DNA from: Microbacterium protaetiae
GTDB lineage: Bacteria; Actinomycetota; Actinomycetes; Actinomycetales; Microbacteriaceae
Length of the DNA: 64,000 bases
Direction of reading: 5' to 3'
NCBI RefSeq assembly: GCF_004135285.1
Contig: NZ_CP035494.1
Span: 3,410,001 to 3,474,000, forward strand
Shown here: one piece after another, positions 8,076 through 15,940 of the stretch
Layout of the letters: the number at the start of each line of letters is the position of its first letter
Position numbering within the stretch: position 1 is the stretch's first letter
Position numbers and translations under genes: made by a program
The notes under the pieces: generated by a model
The model's database searches: none
What the model was told of the DNA's origin: nothing
Seen by the model: only the letters and a program-made list of their open reading frames with translations

Positions 8076-9851
8076 ATGAGCACTTCCGTGGTCCTCCCCG
8101 CGCTCGGCGAGAGCGTCACCGAGGGAACGGTCACCCGCTGGCTCAAGAACGTCGGGGACACCGTCCAGGAGGACGAGGGCCTGCTCGAGATCTCCACAGA
8201 CAAGGTGGATACCGAGATTCCCTCGCCCGTCAGCGGCGTTCTCGAGGAGATCCTCGTGCAAGAGGATGAGACCGTCGAGGTGGGCGCAGTGCTGGCGCAC
8301 ATCGGAGATGGCTCGGGCACCGCCGCGCAGCCGGAGGCGGCCGCCGCCGAGGCTGAGCCCGCCCCGGCAGAGCCCGCCCCGGCAGAGACATCCGAGCAGC
8401 CCGCGCCGGCGACGCCGCCAGAAGAGGCCCCCGCTGCGCCCGCGCAGCAGGCTGCGCCGGCAAGCTCTGCGCCGGACGGTGACGGCAAAGACGTCGTGCT
8501 GCCCGAACTCGGCGAGAGCGTCACCGAGGGCACCGTGACCCGCTGGCTCAAGAGCGTCGGCGACGACGTCGCGGTCGATGAGCCGCTGCTGGAGATCTCC
8601 ACCGACAAGGTCGACACCGAAATCCCGTCGCCGTTCGCCGGCACCCTGCAGGAGATCCTCGTCCAGGAGGACGAGACCGTCGACGTGGGTTCGGTGCTCG
8701 GCCGGATCGGCTCCGGCGCCGCCGCAGCACCGGCGCCGGCCGCAGAACCCGCACCGACCGCAGAGAGCGCCCCGGCGCCTGCTGAGCCCGCGCCGGCGCC
8801 CGCTGAGCCCGTTCCGGCACCTGCTGAGCCCGCGCCGGCTCCCGAGCGCGCTGCGGCACCCGCGCAGCCCGAACCTGCCGGCCCTGCCACCGTTCCCCCG
8901 GCTACGCCGGCACAGCCGGCCGCGCCGGCGGCCGGCGACGAGGAGTTCACGTATGTGACGCCACTGGTGCGCCGCCTCGCACAGCAGCAGGGCGTCGATC
9001 TTGCCACCGTCACCGGCACCGGGGTCGGCGGACGCATCCGCAAGGAAGACGTCTTGAAGGCCGCAGAGGCCGCCAAGGCGCCCCAGCAGCCCGCTTCTGC
9101 CGCTCCCGTCGCGCCGGCGCCGCTCGAGGTCTCGCCGCTGCGCGGCACGACTCAGCCGATGTCGCGCCTGCGCAAGGTGCTCGCCGAGCGCGCGGTCGCC
9201 TCGATGCAGCAGACGGCTCAGCTGACCACGGTGGTCGAGGTGGATGTCACCCGTCTGGCCACCCTGCGCGACCGGGTCAAGGGCGACTTCCAGGCCAAGA
9301 CCGGCGACAAGCTGTCGTTCCTGCCGTTCTTCACGCTGGCCGCCGCCGAGGCACTCCAGGCGTTCCCGATCGTCAACGCGACCGTCGACGGTGATCAGAT
9401 CGTCTATCCGGCGACCGAGAACCTGTCGATCGCGGTCGACACCGAACGCGGCCTGCTGACACCGGTTCTGCGCGACGCGGGCAGCAAGAACATCGCGGGC
9501 ATCGCCCACGAGATCGCCGATCTCGCGGTTCGCACGCGGGAGAACAAGCTCAAGCCCGACGAGCTCGCCGGCGGCACCTTCACGATCACCAACACCGGCT
9601 CGCGCGGTGCGCTGTTCGACACGCCCGTCGTGTTCCTGCCTCAGTCGGCGATCCTGGGAACAGGCACGGTGGTCAAGCGCCCCGGCGTCGTCTCGATCGA
9701 CGGTAAGGACGCCATCGCGATCCGCTCGTATGTGTACCTTGCGCTGTCGTACGATCACCGCATCGTCGACGGCGCCGATGCCGCCCGCTTCCTGGGGGCG
9801 GTCAAGGCCCGCCTCGAGAGCGGCGACTTCGAGGCGAATCTCGGCATCTGA
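8076..9851 (+). CDS. sucB: Dihydrolipoamide acyltransferase (E2) with two lipoyl domains
   Basis: The E2 core (591 residues) of a 2-oxoacid dehydrogenase complex. Two lipoyl domains repeat [11 protein letters not shown] and [11 protein letters not shown], each with a lipoylation Lys in [13 protein letters not shown] (K43 and K178). Long Ala/Pro-rich linkers follow. Next come an E3/E1-binding domain (about 290-325, [15 protein letters not shown] to [10 protein letters not shown]) and the acyltransferase domain, ending with the catalytic motif DHRIVDG near residue 560. GAAGGAG lies 8 bases before ATG 8076. In actinobacteria one such E2 is typically used by the pyruvate complex; aceE is encoded at 27289-30015. 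The sucB name follows convention rather than proof of substrate. Confidence 0.93.
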   Translation: MSTSVVLPALGESVTEGTVTRWLKNVGDTVQEDEGLLEISTDKVDTEIPSPVSGVLEEILVQEDETVEVGAVLAHIGDGSGTAAQPEAAAAEAEPAPAEPAPAETSEQPAPATPPEEAPAAPAQQAAPASSAPDGDGKDVVLPELGESVTEGTVTRWLKSVGDDVAVDEPLLEISTDKVDTEIPSPFAGTLQEILVQEDETVDVGSVLGRIGSGAAAAPAPAAEPAPTAESAPAPAEPAPAPAEPVPAPAEPAPAPERAAAPAQPEPAGPATVPPATPAQPAAPAAGDEEFTYVTPLVRRLAQQQGVDLATVTGTGVGGRIRKEDVLKAAEAAKAPQQPASAAPVAPAPLEVSPLRGTTQPMSRLRKVLAERAVASMQQTAQLTTVVEVDVTRLATLRDRVKGDFQAKTGDKLSFLPFFTLAAAEALQAFPIVNATVDGDQIVYPATENLSIAVDTERGLLTPVLRDAGSKNIAGIAHEIADLAVRTRENKLKPDELAGGTFTITNTGSRGALFDTPVVFLPQSAILGTGTVVKRPGVVSIDGKDAIAIRSYVYLALSYDHRIVDGADAARFLGAVKARLESGDFEANLGI

Positions 9852-9857
9852 CCGGCC

Positions 9858-11102
9858 TCATCCTTCTGGCTGCTCCGCGACCTCTGTGATGTCGCGGAGC
9901 AGCCATTCGCCGTTCTTCAGCACCATCACGGCCAGACGCTCGGGCTGGCCGACGGTATCCACCCGCAGCACGGCGGCGCCGCCGAAATCGTCCAGCAGTG
10001 TCACATGGCGCTTCCCCTCGGCGGAGACATCGCCGGTGAACACCGCATCCGCGTCTTCCTGAGTCGCTGCCCGACAGCGCGCATCTGCGCATGCCGCACG
10101 GCGATCGAGCAGGCGCACGGCCACCTGCGCGAGCGGTGCGGCGGTCGCCTGCGCCGTGGGTGTCGGCGAGGCTTTCACCGTGGCCGACGGCGAGGGATGC
10201 CGCGGCTGGGCCGTGGCGGGTTCTTCGCCGGCCTGCGGCCAGAGTATGCCGACGCCCAACACCACGGCCGCGACCGCCAGGGCGGCGATCACCGGTCTCG
10301 TGCGCCGTTGCGGCCGCGGCCGGTCGACGCGCAGCCGCCGCCAGAGCGCCGTGACCAGATTCGAGGCGATCTCGGGAACGGTGCCGTCCACGCGGGCGAG
10401 AAGCGCGTCCCACGGCCGGGCTCGCTGCGTTCCCGCGTCGGTGGCGGCACCATCGGCGATGGCAGCCTGCCGGGCGCGCACGGGGGCGAACACCGAGGTC
10501 GCCAGCGGTTCGGCCTCGGCAGCGGTGAAGAGCTCGGCCTCGACCACCACCGCCTCCCGCTGCAATCGACGCGGATCTGCGAGCACCTCAGCAGCGTGGT
10601 CCAACCCCACGCCCACGGCGCCGCTGAGATCGGCGCGCACATCGGCGATCAGCTCGGCCGCCGCATCCGCTGCTGACTGCTCTCCCCCGCCGACCAGAAC
10701 CGGACGCCCGTCTTCTGCCAGCCACCACTGCCCGCGGGCGGTGCTCGCATCGGCGGCCACGAGCTCTGCTGTGCCACGCAGCAGGCTGACGGCGAGGGTG
10801 ATCGCCTCTCCCGGCGACAGTGGGATCTCTCCCGCCCGGCGCCGAGCCGTGAAGGCCCCCAGCCGCTGCGTGCAGACCGGGAGCTGCACGAGATGCCCCT
10901 CCGGCGTGCGCACGAGGTCTTCCGCGACCGCGAGATGACCCGACCGGGAGTGCCGCCAGACCACATCGTCGCCGAGTTCGCCCGGCTCGACCAACATGCA
11001 TCGCGCTCCCTCGGCGGTGTGTGCGAGCACGCCGTTCCAGGGCGCATCAGGCACCTGCAGGCGGCGAATCCCTCGGGGTCCGGCCGGAAGCGCATTCGTC
11101 AT
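9858..11102 (-). CDS. Membrane-anchored protein of unknown function, possibly a degenerate kinase fold
   Basis: I do not recognise a family with certainty. The 414-residue protein has a cytosolic N-terminal part of about 270 residues, one hydrophobic segment (VIAALAVAAVVLGVGILW) after a basic RPRPQRRTRP stretch, then a Pro/Ser/Thr-rich linker and an extracytoplasmic domain of about 100 residues with two Cys. Segments such as LSPGEAITLAVSLLRGTAEL followed by WWLAEDGRPVLVGGG are laid out like the helix E to catalytic-loop region of protein kinases but lack the HxD...N residues, so a pseudokinase is a speculative reading. ATG 11102 has GGGGAG 6 bases upstream. Confidence 0.6.
   Translation of the reverse strand: MTNALPAGPRGIRRLQVPDAPWNGVLAHTAEGARCMLVEPGELGDDVVWRHSRSGHLAVAEDLVRTPEGHLVQLPVCTQRLGAFTARRRAGEIPLSPGEAITLAVSLLRGTAELVAADASTARGQWWLAEDGRPVLVGGGEQSAADAAAELIADVRADLSGAVGVGLDHAAEVLADPRRLQREAVVVEAELFTAAEAEPLATSVFAPVRARQAAIADGAATDAGTQRARPWDALLARVDGTVPEIASNLVTALWRRLRVDRPRPQRRTRPVIAALAVAAVVLGVGILWPQAGEEPATAQPRHPSPSATVKASPTPTAQATAAPLAQVAVRLLDRRAACADARCRAATQEDADAVFTGDVSAEGKRHVTLLDDFGGAAVLRVDTVGQPERLAVMVLKNGEWLLRDITEVAEQPEG
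9867..9905. terminator. 15-bp perfect hairpin at the convergent sucB / unknown-gene junction
   Basis: The arms at 9867-9881 and 9891-9905 are exact reverse complements with a 9-base loop. The hairpin begins 15 bp after the sucB stop and lies inside the last codons of the opposing gene at 9858-11102. It lacks a T-run on the plus side, which is common for actinobacterial terminators. It probably ends sucB transcription. Confidence 0.55.
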
Positions 11103-11211
11103 GCTCATCTCCCCAGTGTCTCCGGAGGGCGCATGCGCGTGTGGCCATCCCCCACGATCTGTGCACAACTGCCGGCAGGTGCCCGACTGGGGAGGAGTCG
11201 CGAGAGAAAGG

Positions 11212-11217
11212 TAGGCT
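11212..11217 (+). promoter_or_regulatory. -10 box of the leaderless DUF4191 gene
   Basis: TAGGCT is followed by exactly 7 bases and the ATG of the DUF4191 gene. The GGAGGAG upstream of it is too far away to serve as a ribosome-binding site. Confidence 0.5.
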
Positions 11218-11224
11218 TGGTGTC

Positions 11225-11935
11225 ATGGCCGCACGCAGTTCCCAGCCCGAGAAGAAGCCGAACTTCTTCGCACAGCTCAAGTCCCTCTTCGTCTTCACGA
11301 AAGAGGTCTTCCCCTGGCTGCTCTGGGCCGAGATCGGCATTCTCATCGTCGGCATCTGCGTCGGCATCCTGATCGGCATCCTCCTCACACCCGGCGTGTT
11401 GTGGAGCATCATCCTCTGGGGCGTCACCGGTCTGCTGCTGGGCGTGCTCGCCGGGCTGATGGTCCTGACCCGACTGTCGACCAAGGCGATGTACGAAAAG
11501 ATCGACGGACGCCCCGGCGCTGCCGGGCACGTGCTGTCTACCTCACTCGGACGCAGCTGGACCGCGAGTGACACGCCGGTGGGTGTGAACCCGAAAACAC
11601 AGGATGCCGTCTACCGCGCCGTCGGCCGCGGCGGCGTCGTGGTCGTCGGCGAGGGCGCGCGGGGCCGTCTGACACGACTTGTCAATGAAGAGCGCTCCAA
11701 GGCCAAGCGCGTCGCCAGCGGTGTTCCGGTGAACGTGTTCTACGTGGGGCACGGCGAAGGCGACGTCGCCATCGCCGATCTGGCCAAGACGATCAAGAAG
11801 CTGCCCAAAGCCATCAACCGCACTACCCAGGCCGCCGTCATCAAGCGCATCGACTCGGTCTCGCAGTCGCTGGCGTCGTTGCCGATCCCCAAGGGCATCG
11901 ACCCGATGAAGGCGCGCGCCCCGCGCCCGCGCTGA
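11225..11935 (+). CDS. DUF4191 domain membrane protein
   Basis: A 236-residue protein of the DUF4191 family, found in actinobacteria between lipA and the RDD/glnA genes. After a basic N-terminus it has two adjacent hydrophobic segments (WAEIGILIVGICVGILIGILL and SIILWGVTGLLLGVLAGLMV), then a long cytosolic domain with GRGGVVVVGEGARGRLTRL and a basic helical C-terminal region. A TAGGCT box 7 bases before the ATG indicates a leaderless start. Function is unknown. The absence of lipA upstream is unusual for this neighbourhood. Confidence 0.85.
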   Translation: MAARSSQPEKKPNFFAQLKSLFVFTKEVFPWLLWAEIGILIVGICVGILIGILLTPGVLWSIILWGVTGLLLGVLAGLMVLTRLSTKAMYEKIDGRPGAAGHVLSTSLGRSWTASDTPVGVNPKTQDAVYRAVGRGGVVVVGEGARGRLTRLVNEERSKAKRVASGVPVNVFYVGHGEGDVAIADLAKTIKKLPKAINRTTQAAVIKRIDSVSQSLASLPIPKGIDPMKARAPRPR

Positions 11936-11939
11936 CGCC

Positions 11940-12368
11940 CTAGGTGCGCACGAGGGCGGTTCCGGCCGCCTTGTCATGCAACCCGCGCTGATCGGCATCC
12001 CAGATCAGCGCAGGAACGATCAGGAACAGCAGGGCCGTGCGCACGATGGGTCGCCACAGGCCGACCCAGCCGCCTTGCACACGCACCAGCCGCAGCCCGA
12101 CCAGCCGGTGGCCAGGACTGCCGCCGATGGTGGGGATGAACACAATCTGCACGAGGGCGAACACGATGTTCGTCGCCAGCGGGTCGGCCACCGGCATCCC
12201 GGTCACCGCATCGACGTGGTGGAAGAAGGCGTAGCCGATCAGCGCGGCACAGGCGAGATCGATCGCCAGAGCGCCCAGTCGCCGTCCGAAGCGCCCGATG
12301 CTGCCCGGCCCGGTCGCCGGCAGTCCAAGTCGTTCGCCGGGGTGGGAGGGCAAGGTCGCGTCGGGCAC
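11940..12368 (-). CDS. RDD family membrane protein
   Basis: A 142-residue RDD-family protein with three hydrophobic helices. Features are FGRRLGALAIDLACAALIGYAFF at the N-terminus (the Arg and Asp of the RDD signature), a second segment around TNIVFALVQIVFIPTIGG, the SPGHRLVGLRLVRV block and a final TALLFLIVPALIWD. GTG 12368 lies 6 bases after TAGGCT, a leaderless arrangement. It converges on DUF4191 with only 4 bp between stops. RDD proteins are thought to be transport-related, but no substrate is evident. Confidence 0.85.
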   Translation of the reverse strand: MPDATLPSHPGERLGLPATGPGSIGRFGRRLGALAIDLACAALIGYAFFHHVDAVTGMPVADPLATNIVFALVQIVFIPTIGGSPGHRLVGLRLVRVQGGWVGLWRPIVRTALLFLIVPALIWDADQRGLHDKAAGTALVRT

Positions 12369-12394
12369 CCACCCAGCCTAAACGGGGTACCCGT

Positions 12395-12432
12395 GTAACA
12401 TGCCGGAAACATCACAGACACTCCCGGGCAAC
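12395..12432 (+). promoter_or_regulatory. GlnR-type operator upstream of glnA1
   Basis: The sequence reads GTAAC-N6-GAAAC-N6-GACAC-N6-GCAAC, four pentamers at exact 11-bp spacing. This matches the known actinobacterial GlnR box, which alternates GTnAC and GaAAC half sites separated by 6 bases. It lies about 20-60 bp upstream of the probable glnA1 transcription start, with a TAGTTT -10 at 12443-12448. That position suits nitrogen-dependent control by a GlnR-like OmpR-family regulator; the regulator gene itself is not in this window. Confidence 0.65.
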
Positions 12433-12494
12433 GGCTTCCGGGTAGTTTCAGTGGCGCCCGCAGGGCGATCATCCGCACCCGAACTGGAGAACAC

Positions 12495-13919
12495 ATGTTC
12501 AACGATCCCTCCGAGGTGCTGGCGTTCATCAAGGACGAGGACGTGAAATTCCTCGACATCCGCTTCACGGACCTTCCTGGTGTGCAGCAGCACTTCAACA
12601 TCCCCGCATCGACCGTCGACGAGGAGTTCTTCACCCTCGGTCAGCTCTTCGACGGCTCGTCGATTCGGGGCTTCGCGAACATCCACGAGTCGGACATGCA
12701 GCTGATCCCCGACGTCACCACTGCGTACGTCGACCCGTTCCGCGAGGCCAAGACGCTGATCATGCTGTTCGACATCTACAACCCGCGCACCGGCGAGATC
12801 TACGGCAAGGACCCGCGTCAGGTCGCCAAGAAGGCGGAGAAGTACCTCGCCTCCACGGGCATCGCCGACACCGCGTTCTTCGCACCCGAGGCGGAGTTCT
12901 ACATCTTCGACGATGTGCGCTACGAAGTGACGTCGCAGTCGAGCTTCTATGCCGTCGACTCCGAAGAGGGTGCCTGGAACACCGGCCGGGTCGAAGAGGG
13001 CGGCAACCTGGGCAACAAGACGCCCTTCAAGGGCGGCTACTTTCCCGTCTCGCCGGTGGACAAGACGGCCGATCTGCGCGACGACATCAGTCTGAACCTC
13101 ATCGAGTCGGGCCTGATCCTCGAGCGTGCCCACCACGAGGTCGGCACCGGCGGGCAGCAGGAGATCAACTACCGCTTCGACACGATGGTGCACGCGGCCG
13201 ACGACATCCTCAAGTTCAAGTACATCGTCAAGAACACGGCTGAGGAATGGGGCAAGGTCGCCACCTTCATGCCCAAGCCACTGTACGGTGACAACGGATC
13301 GGGCATGCACACCCACCAGTCGCTGTGGCTGGGCGGCGAGCCGCTCTTCTACGACGAGAAGGGCTACGGCGGGCTCAGCGACATCGCACGCTGGTACATC
13401 GGCGGTCTCCTGAAGCACGCGGCTTCGGTCCTGGCGTTCACCAACCCCACGCTGAACAGCTACCACCGGCTGGTCAAGGGCTTCGAGGCTCCCGTGAACC
13501 TGGTGTACTCGGCCGGCAACCGGTCGGCGGCGATCCGCATTCCGATCACCGGCTCGAACCCGAAGGCCAAGCGCATCGAGTTCCGCGCGCCGGATGCCTC
13601 GGGCAACCCGTACCTCGCGTTCGCGGCGCAGCTGATGGCCGGCCTGGACGGCATCAAGAACCGCATCGAGCCGCACGAGCCCATCGACAAGGACCTCTAC
13701 GAGCTGCCCCCGGAGGAGGCCAAGGGCATTCCTCAGGTGCCGAACTCGCTGCAGGACTCGCTCGACGCTCTGGCCGCCGACCACGCCTTCCTGCTCGAGG
13801 GCGGCGTGTTCACCGAGGAGCTCATCGAGACCTGGATCGAATACAAGATCGAGAACGAGATCAAGCCGCTCGCGCAGCGTCCGCACCCCTTCGAGTACGA
13901 GCTCTACTTCGGGGTCTGA
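12495..13919 (+). CDS. glnA: Glutamine synthetase type I, adenylylatable (GlnA1)
   Basis: Main glutamine synthetase (474 residues), forming glutamine from glutamate, ammonia and ATP in a dodecamer. The first domain has [15 protein letters not shown] and FDGSSIRGF. The catalytic domain has [24 protein letters not shown], and NRSAAIRIP near the substrate-binding region. The adenylylation loop contains Tyr402 in [11 protein letters not shown], the target of GlnE encoded at 15941-18919. A GlnR-type operator and TAGTTT -10 lie upstream, and CTGGAGA provides a ribosome-binding site. A strong terminator follows. Confidence 0.97.
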   Translation: MFNDPSEVLAFIKDEDVKFLDIRFTDLPGVQQHFNIPASTVDEEFFTLGQLFDGSSIRGFANIHESDMQLIPDVTTAYVDPFREAKTLIMLFDIYNPRTGEIYGKDPRQVAKKAEKYLASTGIADTAFFAPEAEFYIFDDVRYEVTSQSSFYAVDSEEGAWNTGRVEEGGNLGNKTPFKGGYFPVSPVDKTADLRDDISLNLIESGLILERAHHEVGTGGQQEINYRFDTMVHAADDILKFKYIVKNTAEEWGKVATFMPKPLYGDNGSGMHTHQSLWLGGEPLFYDEKGYGGLSDIARWYIGGLLKHAASVLAFTNPTLNSYHRLVKGFEAPVNLVYSAGNRSAAIRIPITGSNPKAKRIEFRAPDASGNPYLAFAAQLMAGLDGIKNRIEPHEPIDKDLYELPPEEAKGIPQVPNSLQDSLDALAADHAFLLEGGVFTEELIETWIEYKIENEIKPLAQRPHPFEYELYFGV

Positions 13920-13933
13920 TCGTCGTACCGCCC

Positions 13934-13967
13934 AAGAGCCCTCCGAGCCCACGCTCGGGGGCTCTTT
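13934..13967 (+). terminator. Intrinsic terminator after glnA1
   Basis: A GC-rich stem pairs AAGAGCCC...CGAGC with GCTCGGGGGCTCTT (14 paired bases with one bulged base and a CCAC loop), ending in TTTC. It lies 15 bp after the glnA stop codon. Confidence 0.8.
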
Positions 13968-13999
13968 CGCGCGGCGCGACGGCACAGGAGAATGCCTCC

Positions 14000-15871
14000 A
14001 TGAGCGACCTGACCGTGATCCAGACATCACCCGACCCCGAAACCGTCGCGCAGGACGCGGGCCGGCACCGGTCGATCGCTGAGAAGGTGCGGGCGGTGGG
14101 TCAGGCCCGCATCGGCGCCGGGGCCCTTCTGTCGGCCACCGCAGCGGCCATCATCTGGGCGAACGCGGCCACCACGTCATACCAAGACTTCTGGGGGATG
14201 CACCTGGTCGTCGGCGTCGCTGATCTGCAGCTCGATTTCACCGTGCACGCACTGGTCAACGATGCACTCATGGCGATCTTCTTCTTCACCGTGGGGCTCG
14301 AGGTGCGACGCGAATTCGCCATCGGCGAGCTGACCAGTTGGGCCCGAGCTGTGGTTCCGGTCGTCGCGGCGGTCGCCGGTCTCGCGATACCGGCGGTGCT
14401 GTTCGTGCTCATCGTCCACGGCACCGGTTACACGAGCGCGTGGGGACTGGTCATCTCCACCGACACCGCCTTCCTCGTCGGAGCCCTCGCTCTCATCGGA
14501 CCGCGCGTCCCGGGCCGCTTACGGGTGTTCCTGCTGGCATTGGCTGTGGTCGACGACATCGGCGCACTCAGCATCATCGCGCTCGTATACACCGAGAACT
14601 TCACCCCGCTCCCACTGATCATCGCCGCGATCGGACTGGTGGGCGTGTATTTCACGCGCTTCCTGCGCGGCGGCCGGGGGCCGGTCTACGGCACACTCGC
14701 CGTCATCGTCTGGCTCGCGTTCCTCGCATCGGGGGTCCACCCGACCCTTGCCGGCGTGGCCATAGCGCTTCTCATTCCGGTTTACCGACCCAATCGCCGC
14801 GATGTCGAGCACGCACTGGAGCTTGCCCGCACATTCCGGCAGTCGCCCAACACCGAATATGCGAGAGCGGCCGCGAACAGTCTGCGCGAGTCGATCTCGA
14901 TCAACGAACGGCTGCAGTCTGCCTCCTCGCCCTATGTCGCCTACGTGATCCTGCCGCTGTTCGCCCTGGCGAATGCGGGCGTCGTCGTCACCGGCGACAT
15001 CCTTCTCGCCGCCCTCCGCTCCCCCGTCACCTGGGGCATCATCGTCGGCCTGGTGCTGGGCAAGTTCATCGGGGTGTTCGGCTCGACCGCACTGCTGCGC
15101 CTCGTGCGCGTCGGCGAGTTCGGACCGGGGCTGACCGCTCCCGGCCTCGCCGGCGGTGCAGCATTGTGCGGCATCGGCTTCACCATCTCGCTTTTCATCG
15201 TCGACCTCGCCATCGCCGACCCGCAGGTGCAGAACCACGCGCGTGTCGGTGTGCTCGCGGCATCCCTCATCGCCTTCCTCCTCGCGACGATCATCTTCCG
15301 TGTCGCCGAGGCCATCCATCCCTCGCACGAGTTCGGACAAATCCTCGTACGCCCGGTGTCATCGGCGCGGGACCACGTCTTCGGACCGGACGACGCCCCC
15401 TACACGATCGTCGAATACGGCGACTTCCAGTGCGAGTTCTGTCTGAAGGCGTCGGGATCGATCCAGCAGGTCCACGAACAACTCGGTGACCGACTCCGAT
15501 ACGTGTGGCGACATGCTCCGCTGCAGCGGTATCACCCGAACGCGCTCGCCGGCGCCGAGGCATCGGAGGCCGCCGACCTGCAGGGCCGGTTCTTCGAGTT
15601 CGAGCGGGCGCTGTTCGCCGATCAGGAGAATCAGCGTCCGTCCGATATCGTCCGCATCGCCACCGAGCTGGGGATGGATGTCGACAGGTTCGAGGCAGAT
15701 CTGACGTCACCGGATGTCACCGGCCGGGTACAGGACGACGTACTGGATGCCGAGGCCATGGGGATCATCTCGGTGCCGACGCTGTTCGTCAACGGCCGTC
15801 GACACGTCGGCCCCTACGACGCCCAGTCACTCATCCACGCGTTGGAGGCGGCAGGCCCCGAACACCAGTGA
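14000..15871 (+). CDS. nhaA: NhaA Na+/H+ antiporter fused to a DsbA-like thioredoxin domain
   Basis: A 623-residue fusion. Residues 1 to about 430 form an NhaA-type antiporter that exchanges Na+ for H+. It has multiple membrane segments, FFFTVGLEVRREF, and the ion-binding aspartate pair D185/D186 in VVDDIGALSI. Residues about 455-623 form a DsbA-like domain with a CxxC active site (C478-E-F-C481) in YGDFQCEFCLKASG and the cis-Pro region ISVPTLFVNGRR. If topology follows E. coli NhaA (cytosolic C-terminus), the thioredoxin domain faces the cytosol. The start ATG has CAGGAG 9 bases upstream. The two domains are in one uninterrupted frame. Confidence 0.9.
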   Translation: MSDLTVIQTSPDPETVAQDAGRHRSIAEKVRAVGQARIGAGALLSATAAAIIWANAATTSYQDFWGMHLVVGVADLQLDFTVHALVNDALMAIFFFTVGLEVRREFAIGELTSWARAVVPVVAAVAGLAIPAVLFVLIVHGTGYTSAWGLVISTDTAFLVGALALIGPRVPGRLRVFLLALAVVDDIGALSIIALVYTENFTPLPLIIAAIGLVGVYFTRFLRGGRGPVYGTLAVIVWLAFLASGVHPTLAGVAIALLIPVYRPNRRDVEHALELARTFRQSPNTEYARAAANSLRESISINERLQSASSPYVAYVILPLFALANAGVVVTGDILLAALRSPVTWGIIVGLVLGKFIGVFGSTALLRLVRVGEFGPGLTAPGLAGGAALCGIGFTISLFIVDLAIADPQVQNHARVGVLAASLIAFLLATIIFRVAEAIHPSHEFGQILVRPVSSARDHVFGPDDAPYTIVEYGDFQCEFCLKASGSIQQVHEQLGDRLRYVWRHAPLQRYHPNALAGAEASEAADLQGRFFEFERALFADQENQRPSDIVRIATELGMDVDRFEADLTSPDVTGRVQDDVLDAEAMGIISVPTLFVNGRRHVGPYDAQSLIHALEAAGPEHQ

Positions 15872-15873
15872 CT

Positions 15874-15900
15874 GCACGCCGCGCCCTCTGTGCGGCGTGC
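15874..15900. terminator. Hairpin between convergent nhaA and glnE
   Basis: The 9-bp arms GCACGCCGC and GCGGCGTGC enclose a 9-base loop just after the nhaA stop, in the 69-bp gap between two convergent genes. There is no T-run, so activity as a terminator is plausible but unproven. Confidence 0.45.
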
Positions 15901-15940
15901 CGCGGCGGGCACCAGGATGCCGCATCCGATCGCACCCGGA

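Noticed and set aside
8040..9758. A 572-codon minus-strand gene opposite the E2 gene
   Set aside because: It mirrors the Ala/Pro-rich linkers and lipoyl domains of sucB, has a low-complexity composition and no family features.
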